From JAGPCK01 sp041675505 (GTDB taxonomy: Bacteria > Bacteroidota > Bacteroidia > UKL13-3), in contig JBAYTR010000006.1 in NCBI GenBank assembly GCA_041675505.1, forward strand, positions 1 to 64,000: 64,000 nt of DNA, given 5' to 3'. Each line of letters starts with the position of its first letter. The stretch's first letter is position 1. The notes beneath the pieces are model-generated. The model was not told the DNA's origin and did no database searches. It saw only the letters and a program-made list of their open reading frames with translations. Below are positions 50,487-57,885 of this stretch, one piece after another. The translations under genes and the position numbers were made by a program.

Positions 50487-53400
50487 ATGTCAGAATACCA
50501 TTTCAGAGAAATAGAGCAAAAGTGGCAACAGCGCTGGGCTGAACAAAAAACTTACCGTACGGAGAATGGCGGACCAAAACCCAAGTACTATGTACTAGAC
50601 ATGTTCCCCTACCCTTCGGGTGCCGGCCTGCACGTAGGCCACCCGCTGGGGTACATTGCTTCTGATATTGTGGCCCGTTTCAAAAAACTGAAAGGTTTTA
50701 ATGTGTTGCACCCCATGGGTTACGATGCCTTTGGATTGCCTGCTGAACAATACGCTATTCAAACCGGACAGCACCCGGCCATTACTACCAAAAACAACAT
50801 TGAACGCTACCGCGAGCAGTTGGATAAAATTGGCTTGGGCTATGACTGGGACCGCGAAATACGCACCTGCGAAAAAGATTACTATAAATGGACGCAGTGG
50901 ATTTTTATTCAGTTGTTCAACAGCTGGTACAATCCTGCAACCGATAAGGCTGAAAACATCAGCACACTCATTCATATTTTTGAAACCCGCGGCTTTAAAG
51001 GCAGCAACGACAGCATTCTTACCGGTGACATCGAAATAGAACGGGATGGATTTACTCCTGCACAATGGGCTGATTTTAGCGAAGCCACGCGCGAAAGTAT
51101 GTTGCAACATTTTCGCCTGGCTTATTTAAGTGAGGCTTATGTGAACTGGTGCCCCGCTATGGGAACGGTGCTGGCCAACGATGAAGTAAAAGACGGAGTG
51201 AGTGAACGCGGTGGTTATCCAGTGGAGCGCAAACTGATGAAACAATGGAGCCTGCGCATTACCGCATATGCCGACCGTTTGTTGCGCGACCTCGACACCA
51301 TTGAGTGGAGCGACAGCATTAAAGAAGCACAACGCAACTGGATTGGCAAAAGCGAAGGTTGTTCCTTGAAATTTAAAGTAGAAAATTCTACCCGCGAAAT
51401 AGAAGTATTTACCACACGACCCGATACTATTTTCGGGGTGAGTTTTGTAACGCTGGCACCCGAGCTGGAACTGGTGAATGAACTGGCCACACCTGAGTAC
51501 AAAGCGCAGGTAGATGCTTACGTTCACTATGCCAAAAACCGCAGTGAGCGCGAGCGACAAACGGATGTAAAAAAGATTACCGGACAGTTTACGGGTGCTT
51601 ATGCCCTTCATCCGTTTACAGGAAAACAAATTCCTATTTGGATTGGAGAATATGTGTTGGCAGGTTACGGTACCGGTTGTGTGATGGGCGTACCCGCGCA
51701 CGATAGTCGTGATTTTGGTTTTGCCACACATTTTGGTATTCCCAAACAACAGGTAATACAACCTGCAGGTGAATGGAATTTTGAAGAAGCATCTTATGAT
51801 GCCAAAGAAGGCACCCTCATCAACTCCGATTTTTTAAACGGACTTGATGTAAAAGCCGCTATTAAAAAAGCTATTGAGGCCGTTGAAGCCAAAGGTTTGG
51901 GACAAGGCAAAACCAACTACCGTTTGCGCGATGCCGTGTTTGGCCGCCAGCGTTACTGGGGCGAACCCATACCCGTTTATTACAAAGATGAAATACCTTA
52001 TGTAATGCCGGAAAGTGCTTTGCCGCTGGAGTTACCTGAGGTAGATAAATTTTTACCCACTGAAGATGGTGAGCCACCTTTGGCGAGAAGAAAAGATTGG
52101 AAGTATTCTCAGAAACTAAAATACTGGCAAAAATTACTATCAAAAATTAGACTCAGAAAGTATAACAATACTTTCGAGTATGAAAAAACGACAATGCCAG
52201 GGTGGGCCGCGAGCAGTTGGTATTACCTTCGGTATATGGACCCGAAAAATAACAAAGCTTTTTGTAGCAAAGAAGCCATTGATTACTGGCAGCAGGTTGA
52301 CCTCTATTTGGGCGGAAGTGAACACGCCACCGGCCACCTGTTGTACGTACGTTTCTGGACCAAGTTTTTGTTTGATTTGGGTTACTTACCTTTTACTGAA
52401 CCTGCCAAAAAATTGGTGAATCAGGGGATGATACAGGGGATGAGTGCATTTTCCACATCTATAGACAACCCAGCAATTTTAGTAAGTGGCTTCAAATTTA
52501 GTGAAAGTGAAATTGAGACTATCGAAGGAAGTAATATTATCCGTTTTGGTGGACAAGTATTATTTTTAGGGGAAGAAATGGCTCATGTCATTTACAGCAC
52601 AGATTACTTCAATAATATTTCCGATTCACTTTCAAGTATAACTAATATAAATCCCGCTATAAAACGCCACATTCCAATTAGCTTTATATCTAATGACAAT
52701 AGTTTAAATATTGTTGAATTTGAAAAGTCTGAACACATAAAAAACATCTTCTCTTCAGGACATAAACTCATCTTTGCTAATAGATATGGATTCTGGAAAA
52801 ACGGGAACTTCACATTCTATAATCACATAAAAAACTCTGATAGAATTGAAGAAAATAAAAGGATTTTTTGCCATCGTGAAGTCGAAAAAATGTCCAAGTC
52901 GAAATGGAACGTAGTAAATCCTGATGAAATAATCAACCTATACGGAGCAGATACCCTTCGCTTGTACGAAATGTTTTTAGGTCCGCTGGAGCAAAGCAAA
53001 CCCTGGAGCACACAAGGTATTGAAGGCGTTTCCCGTTTCTTGCGCAAACTGTGGCGTTTGTTTTTTGATGAGCAAGGCAACCTGAACGTGAGCGATGCCA
53101 CACCTGAAGCAAAGGAGTTAAAATCATTGCACAAAACCATTAAGAAAGTAGAAGAAGACATTGACAACTTATCCTTCAATACTTCGGTAAGTGCGTTTAT
53201 GGTATGCGTAAATGAACTCACCGATTTAAAATGCAACAAGCGTGAAGTACTGGAGCAACTGCTGGTTACACTTTCTTCTTTTGCCCCGCACATTTGCGAA
53301 GAGTTGTGGTCGAAACTGGGGCATACCGAAAGCATTACAAAAACGATTTATCCTACATTCAATGCGGCTTACTTAGTAGAGAACAGTTTTAGTTATCCTA

Positions 53401-53570
53401 TTTCCATCAACGGAAAAGTGCGCACCAATATTGATATGGAACTTTCCCTTGATGCCGCAGCAGCCGAACAGATTGTACTGGCAGATGCCACTGTTCAAAA
53501 ATGGCTGGAAGGCAAAGCCCCCAAGAAAGTAATTTTTGTGAAAGGTAGAATAGTGAATATTGTGTTGTAA
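50487..53570 (+). CDS. leuS: Leucine-tRNA ligase with enlarged, AT-rich segments
   Basis: 1027 residues, longer than the ~920-960 I expect for this phylum. Class I motif HVGH at 49-52 (PYPSGAGLHVGHPLGY), editing domain with TTRPDTIFGVSFVTLAPE and GCVMGVPAHDSRD, KMSKS at 801-805 and a C-terminal anticodon/leucine-binding part. Two stretches look foreign: residues about 533-571 and about 653-798, the second just before KMSKS where the leucine-specific domain lies. I counted about 31% GC over 52441-52860 and 32% over 52081-52200, against about 53% in 51121-51180. Motifs are intact and the frame is unbroken, so it is probably functional. Confidence 0.95.
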   Translation: MSEYHFREIEQKWQQRWAEQKTYRTENGGPKPKYYVLDMFPYPSGAGLHVGHPLGYIASDIVARFKKLKGFNVLHPMGYDAFGLPAEQYAIQTGQHPAITTKNNIERYREQLDKIGLGYDWDREIRTCEKDYYKWTQWIFIQLFNSWYNPATDKAENISTLIHIFETRGFKGSNDSILTGDIEIERDGFTPAQWADFSEATRESMLQHFRLAYLSEAYVNWCPAMGTVLANDEVKDGVSERGGYPVERKLMKQWSLRITAYADRLLRDLDTIEWSDSIKEAQRNWIGKSEGCSLKFKVENSTREIEVFTTRPDTIFGVSFVTLAPELELVNELATPEYKAQVDAYVHYAKNRSERERQTDVKKITGQFTGAYALHPFTGKQIPIWIGEYVLAGYGTGCVMGVPAHDSRDFGFATHFGIPKQQVIQPAGEWNFEEASYDAKEGTLINSDFLNGLDVKAAIKKAIEAVEAKGLGQGKTNYRLRDAVFGRQRYWGEPIPVYYKDEIPYVMPESALPLELPEVDKFLPTEDGEPPLARRKDWKYSQKLKYWQKLLSKIRLRKYNNTFEYEKTTMPGWAASSWYYLRYMDPKNNKAFCSKEAIDYWQQVDLYLGGSEHATGHLLYVRFWTKFLFDLGYLPFTEPAKKLVNQGMIQGMSAFSTSIDNPAILVSGFKFSESEIETIEGSNIIRFGGQVLFLGEEMAHVIYSTDYFNNISDSLSSITNINPAIKRHIPISFISNDNSLNIVEFEKSEHIKNIFSSGHKLIFANRYGFWKNGNFTFYNHIKNSDRIEENKRIFCHREVEKMSKSKWNVVNPDEIINLYGADTLRLYEMFLGPLEQSKPWSTQGIEGVSRFLRKLWRLFFDEQGNLNVSDATPEAKELKSLHKTIKKVEEDIDNLSFNTSVSAFMVCVNELTDLKCNKREVLEQLLVTLSSFAPHICEELWSKLGHTESITKTIYPTFNAAYLVENSFSYPISINGKVRTNIDMELSLDAAAAEQIVLADATVQKWLEGKAPKKVIFVKGRIVNIVL

Positions 53571-53596
53571 GTACAGGCGAATACTTTCGGGTTGAA

Positions 53597-53847
53597 TGCC
53601 ACTGATTTCACTGATTTAAGAACCGATTTTTATACGTACGTCATTTACTAATGCCCCCAATGAGAAATCCTGCTCAACTTTGGGAGACTGCTTCGTTCCT
53701 CGCAGTGACGTTTTCTTTTGAGGAGAAAAAACTTCAAACATACCGTCATTGCGATGAACTTTTGGCCGGTGTAAGGGCGTGAAGAAGCAATCTCCTATTA
53801 GAACGATGTGCTCAACTTTAACCACACTCTTTCATTGCTTTTCATAC
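53597..53847. repeat. Long direct repeat, copy A (251 bp)
   Basis: Starts TGCCACTGATTTCACTGATT and runs to the next copy. Contains GAGACTGCTTCGTTCCTCGC followed by AGTGACG, and in the opposite sense CGTCATTGCGATGAAC ... GAAGCAATCTCC, so each unit holds an inverted pair of the CGTCATTGCGA-type intergenic motif seen in many bacteria. No gene fits; short open frames here are the same repeat read twice. Confidence 0.85.
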
Positions 53848-54110
53848 TGCCACTGATTTCACTGATTTAAGAAACGATTTTTTATACGTACGTCATTGCA
53901 CGTCATTTACTAATGCCCCCAATGAGAAATTCTGCTCAACTTTGGTAGACTGCTTCGTTCCTCGCAGTGACGTTGCTTTTGAGAAGGAAGAAAAACTTCA
54001 AACATACCGTCATTGCGATGAACTTTTGGCCGGTGTAAGGGCGTGAAGAAGCAATCTCCTGTTAGAACGATGTGCTCAACTTTAACCACATCTTTCATTG
54101 CTTTTCATAC
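53848..54110. repeat. Long direct repeat, copy B (263 bp)
   Basis: Same order of blocks as copy A, with a 12-bp addition (gtcattgcacgtcattta region) and several base changes. Starts TGCCACTGATTTCACTGATT and ends at the beginning of copy C. Confidence 0.85.
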
Positions 54111-54377
54111 TGCCACTGATTTCACTGATTTAAGAAACGATTTTTTATACGTACGTCATTGCACGTCATTTACTAATGCCCCAATGAGAACTTCTGCTCA
54201 ACTTTGGGAGACTGCTTCGTTCCTCGCAGTGACGTTGCTTTTGAGAAGGAAGAAAGACTTCAAACATACCGTCATTGCGAACCATGTACTCATGGTGTGG
54301 CAATCTCCCAATGAGAAATCCTGCTCAACTTTAGTAGACTGCTTCGTTCCTCGCCTGCCTGCCGAGCGTTGGCAGTG
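54111..54377. repeat. Long direct repeat, copy C (rearranged end)
   Basis: Follows copy B for about 170 bp, then departs: after CGTCATTGCGA the sequence reads ACCATGTACTCATGGT, followed by a second copy of the AATGAGAAATCCTGCTCAAC block and a further GACTGCTTCGTTCCTCGC carrying a GCCTGCCTGCCGAGC insertion. The array ends just before the hppA terminator. Confidence 0.8.
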
Positions 54378-54401
54378 ACGTTTATAGTATGCCCGTAAAA
54401 T

Positions 54402-54437
54402 AGAAACAGCTATCAGGAAAACCTGATAGCTGTTTCT
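54402..54437 (-). terminator. Terminator of hppA
   Basis: AGAAACAGCTATCAGG and CCTGATAGCTGTTTCT form a perfect 16-bp stem with a 4-nt loop, 20 bp past the hppA stop. A short T-run follows on the minus strand. Confidence 0.92.
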
Positions 54438-54457
54438 ATTTATATACTCGAAAATAA

Positions 54458-56884
54458 TTAGTGCGCGTGTTCGTGGCCTTCTTCGGCAGCTGCTTCACCT
54501 TCGTGGTGTGAAGCACATTTTTCACCGCATGATTTTTCACACTCTTCTTCTGATTTGCAACCGTGGTCGCAACCTTCCATACAAGAGCCTGCTCCTTTAC
54601 CTGCATGCTTTACACACATGGCTTTTTCTTCAGGTGAGCATCCTACACTATCGCAATAAGCAGCACATTCTTCTTCACTCATATCCGCACACATGCTCAT
54701 ATCACATTTCATTTCTTTTTTAGCAGCGCAACATTCTGTTTTAGTTCCGTTCATCAGCATGTCCTCAGCGGTACCGCCATCAACAGCAATGTAAGGAGCA
54801 ATAACCAATGACACGATGGACATCAATTTGATTAAGATATTCATGGATGGACCTGAGGTATCTTTGAAAGGATCTCCAACGGTATCACCTGTAACCGATG
54901 CTTTGTGCGGCTCGGATTTTTTGTAGAACATTTCTCCGTTAATCATCACTCCTTTTTCGAATGATTTTTTAGCATTGTCCCACGCACCACCGGCATTCGA
55001 TTGGAAAATCCCCATCAACACACCCGATACGGTAACACCGGCCAGTAAACCACCCAGTACTTCAGGACCGAATACGAAACCAACAATTACCGGAGTAATC
55101 AAGGCGATACCGCCCGGTAACATCATTTCACGTATAGACGCTTTGGTAGAGATAGCTACGCATTTTTCATACTCAGGCTTGGCTTTGTATTCCATAATAC
55201 CCGGAATTTCGCGGAACTGTCTGCGTACTTCCTGCACCATGTCCATAGCCGCTTTACCTACCGCCTGAATGCACAGGGCAGAGAAAATAAACGGAATCAT
55301 TCCGCCTACGAATAAACCGGCCAATACATTTGCTTTATAAATGTTGATGGCATCAATACCGGCAATACCTACGAAAGCTGCAAACAAAGCCAAAGAAGTT
55401 AAGGCCGCAGAAGCGATGGCAAAACCTTTTCCGGTAGCTGCAGTAGTATTACCCACAGCATCCAGGTTATCGGTACGTTCACGTACTTCAGGAGGTAACT
55501 GGCTCATTTCAGCAATACCACCGGCATTATCAGCAATAGGACCAAATGCATCAATCGCTAATTGCATGGCTGTAGTAGCCATCATTCCGGCAGCAGCAAT
55601 AGCCACACCGTATAAACCGGCAAAGTGGTACGATAACATGATACCTGCTGCCAGTGTTAAAATAGGAATTACAGTAGATTTCATACCCACAGATAAACCA
55701 CCGATGATGTTGGTAGCATGCCCTGTAGATGATTGTTGAATGATAGACAACACGGGAGCTTTACCCATAGCTGTGTAGTATTCAGTAACAATACTCATGA
55801 TTGCACCAACCACAGTACCAACTAAGATAGCCCAGAATACATTCAATTTAGAAAATTCATATCCGCGAAGGTTCAATGTTTCAGGTAACATCCACATTAC
55901 AACAAAATAAGAAGCTACAACGGTTAATCCCATAGAAGCCCAGTTACCCAGATTTAAGGCATTTTGTACATTTGATTTATCATCTTTAATGGTCACAAAC
56001 CAGGTACCTACAATAGAGAAGATAATTCCCAAACCGCAGATGAGCATAGGCAACAAGATAGGAGACATTCCACCGAAGTTATCTTCAACAGAAATTTCCT
56101 GACCGAGTACCATGGTAGCCAAAATGGTAGCCACATACGAACCGAATAAGTCGGCACCCATACCGGCTACGTCACCCACGTTATCACCTACGTTATCGGC
56201 AATAGTAGCGGGATTACGCACGTCATCTTCCGGAATACCGGCTTCAACTTTTCCTACTAAGTCAGCACCTACGTCAGCAGCTTTGGTATAAATACCGCCA
56301 CCTACACGGGCAAACAAAGCGATTGACTCAGCTCCCAGAGAGAAACCCGTCAACACTTCGATAGCTGTTTTAACCGTATCAGGACCTAAATCAGCAAAGA
56401 TGGACAAGAAGGCAATGAATAAACCTCCTAAACCCAATACTGCCAATCCGGCTACACCCAATCCCATTACTGTACCACCGGTAAACGACACTTTTAAGGC
56501 TTGTTTTAAACTGGTGCGGGCAGCTTGCGTGGTACGAACGTTGGCTTTAGTGGCCACTTTCATCCCGATGTATCCTGCGGTGGCAGAAAATACTGCACCT
56601 ATAATAAAGGAGATGGAAATTATCCAACTGGAGTGAATAGGCTTTCCGTTAACTTCATGTATTGTGCCCGAGTAGGCTAATAAAGCAGCCGCAATAGCCA
56701 CGAAAATGCTGAGCACTTTCCACTCAGCTTTCAAAAAGGCCATAGCACCATCGGCTATATACCCGGCCAGTTCTGTCATTTTTGCATCGCCTGCATCTTG
56801 CTTTGATACCCAGGCCGATTTAATTGCCATGACAAGTAATCCAACTACTCCCAGTGCGGGAATCAGGTAAAGAACATTTTCCAT
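54458..56884 (-). CDS. hppA: Membrane-bound pyrophosphatase with Cys/His-rich C-terminal tail
   Basis: 808 residues from ATG 56884; the frame opens at 56926, but that lies in the promoter box. It hydrolyses pyrophosphate and pumps H+ or Na+ across the membrane, with about 16 membrane segments. Conserved acidic motifs DVGADLVGKVEAGIPEDD and NPATIADNVGDNVGDVAGMGADLFGSY bind the Mg-pyrophosphate. GNTTAATGKG has Ala and Gly where K+-independent enzymes have Lys and Thr, so it should be K+-dependent; which ion it pumps is not settled. The last ~97 residues (712-808) form a hydrophilic tail with 14 Cys and 7 His, ending GHEHAH, not part of the standard family. Confidence 0.95.
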   Translation of the reverse strand: MENVLYLIPALGVVGLLVMAIKSAWVSKQDAGDAKMTELAGYIADGAMAFLKAEWKVLSIFVAIAAALLAYSGTIHEVNGKPIHSSWIISISFIIGAVFSATAGYIGMKVATKANVRTTQAARTSLKQALKVSFTGGTVMGLGVAGLAVLGLGGLFIAFLSIFADLGPDTVKTAIEVLTGFSLGAESIALFARVGGGIYTKAADVGADLVGKVEAGIPEDDVRNPATIADNVGDNVGDVAGMGADLFGSYVATILATMVLGQEISVEDNFGGMSPILLPMLICGLGIIFSIVGTWFVTIKDDKSNVQNALNLGNWASMGLTVVASYFVVMWMLPETLNLRGYEFSKLNVFWAILVGTVVGAIMSIVTEYYTAMGKAPVLSIIQQSSTGHATNIIGGLSVGMKSTVIPILTLAAGIMLSYHFAGLYGVAIAAAGMMATTAMQLAIDAFGPIADNAGGIAEMSQLPPEVRERTDNLDAVGNTTAATGKGFAIASAALTSLALFAAFVGIAGIDAINIYKANVLAGLFVGGMIPFIFSALCIQAVGKAAMDMVQEVRRQFREIPGIMEYKAKPEYEKCVAISTKASIREMMLPGGIALITPVIVGFVFGPEVLGGLLAGVTVSGVLMGIFQSNAGGAWDNAKKSFEKGVMINGEMFYKKSEPHKASVTGDTVGDPFKDTSGPSMNILIKLMSIVSLVIAPYIAVDGGTAEDMLMNGTKTECCAAKKEMKCDMSMCADMSEEECAAYCDSVGCSPEEKAMCVKHAGKGAGSCMEGCDHGCKSEEECEKSCGEKCASHHEGEAAAEEGHEHAH

Positions 56885-56923
56885 ATAATCTATTTTAATG
56901 TTTAGGTTCCGTTTTAAGGACGG

Positions 56924-56931
56924 CAAAAATA
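56924..56931 (-). promoter_or_regulatory. -7 promoter box of hppA
   Basis: On the minus strand this reads TATTTTTG, a perfect TAnnTTTG, about 40 nt upstream of ATG 56884. It excludes the upstream start at 56926. Confidence 0.6.
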
Positions 56932-57039
56932 CGATTTACTCTTAATTTTTAAAGGATTTTGATTTTTCAATGGGTTGAACCATAATTGAAAAGCAAATAA
57001 TTCATACAATATTCATATGTATTCGCTTAATTTACAGCC

Positions 57040-57885
57040 ATGAAGCTACTGACAAGGATTCTGTTCACCCTGTGTATAACAAGTACATCCGTACTGATTG
57101 GGCCAAAGGCTTTGGCTTTTGACTTTTACCGCCCTGTAGGTGCCAAAGGCTGGGGAATGGGCAATACTACTGTCACCTTCAGCGATTTATGGAGCGTGCA
57201 AAACAACCAGGCCGGCTTGGGCTTCATCAAACAAACCACCGCGGGAACTTACCTCGAAAACCGTTTCCGGCTCAGTAACCTCAACTTTGGGAGCGTTGCA
57301 GCAGCATTGCCTACTAAGTTCGGCACATTCGGTATCAACGTCAATCAGTTTGGCTATACAGCTTACCATGAGCAAAAATTCGGGTTGAGTTTTGGCAGGG
57401 CATTTACCGAAAAGTTCTCCTTCGGCTTTCAAATGAACTACCAGCTTGTGCGCATATCAGAATATAGCTCAGCCGGAGCAGCAGCCATTGAAGCGGGTGT
57501 TATATATAAGGTAAGTAAACAACTGCACACCGGTTTTCACCTGAGCAACCCTACCCTGCAAAAATTAGGTGAGCCTTATAATCAATCGCTGCCTACTGTA
57601 GGCAAAATAGGATTAGCCTATTTTCCCTCCGACAAAATAACCCTGTGCGTAGAAACGCAAAAAGAAATGGAGACTGATGCCAGCATTAAACTGGGGGCCG
57701 AATACAAGGCACACTCCAAACTGCATATCAGGGCCGGATACTACAGTAACCCCAATACCGTAACCATGGGTGTGGGCTACAACAGCGGACCATTAGAAGT
57801 TGATATTGCTGCCAGTATACAACCCCTTTTAGGTGTTTCACCTCATGCCGGTATTAGCTACAGGTGGGCAAAGAAGAAAAAATGA
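57040..57885 (+). CDS. PorV/PorQ-like outer-membrane barrel protein
   Basis: 281 residues. Signal peptide ends ALAF (about residue 26). Mature start FYRPVGAKGWGMGNTTVTFSDLWSVQNNQAGLGF resembles the N-terminal plug of the PorV/PorQ/FadL-like barrels; the rest is beta-strand repeats ending HAGISYRWAKKKK. It is not the T9SS subunit PorV itself by any motif I can identify. Its stop overlaps the start of the helix-hairpin-helix protein gene by ATGA, so the two are translated together and probably work together. Confidence 0.82.
   Translation: MKLLTRILFTLCITSTSVLIGPKALAFDFYRPVGAKGWGMGNTTVTFSDLWSVQNNQAGLGFIKQTTAGTYLENRFRLSNLNFGSVAAALPTKFGTFGINVNQFGYTAYHEQKFGLSFGRAFTEKFSFGFQMNYQLVRISEYSSAGAAAIEAGVIYKVSKQLHTGFHLSNPTLQKLGEPYNQSLPTVGKIGLAYFPSDKITLCVETQKEMETDASIKLGAEYKAHSKLHIRAGYYSNPNTVTMGVGYNSGPLEVDIAASIQPLLGVSPHAGISYRWAKKKK

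Noticed and set aside
51126..51761. 211-residue open frame antisense to leuS.
   Set aside because: It lies entirely opposite conserved leuS coding sequence and has no recognisable domain or promoter.
52081..52920. leuS as a pseudogene or with a frameshift, because of the odd segments.
   Set aside because: The frame is continuous, and the HVGH, editing and KMSKS motifs are all intact on both sides of the unusual segments.
53616..54098. Two similar short open frames that looked like paralogous genes.
   Set aside because: They are the same stretch of the long direct repeats, read in two copies; the similarity is at DNA level and the frames lack promoters.
53597..54377. Insertion sequence between leuS and hppA.
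   Set aside because: No transposase frame, no terminal inverted repeats bounding the region and no target-site duplication could be seen; it is better described as a repeat array.
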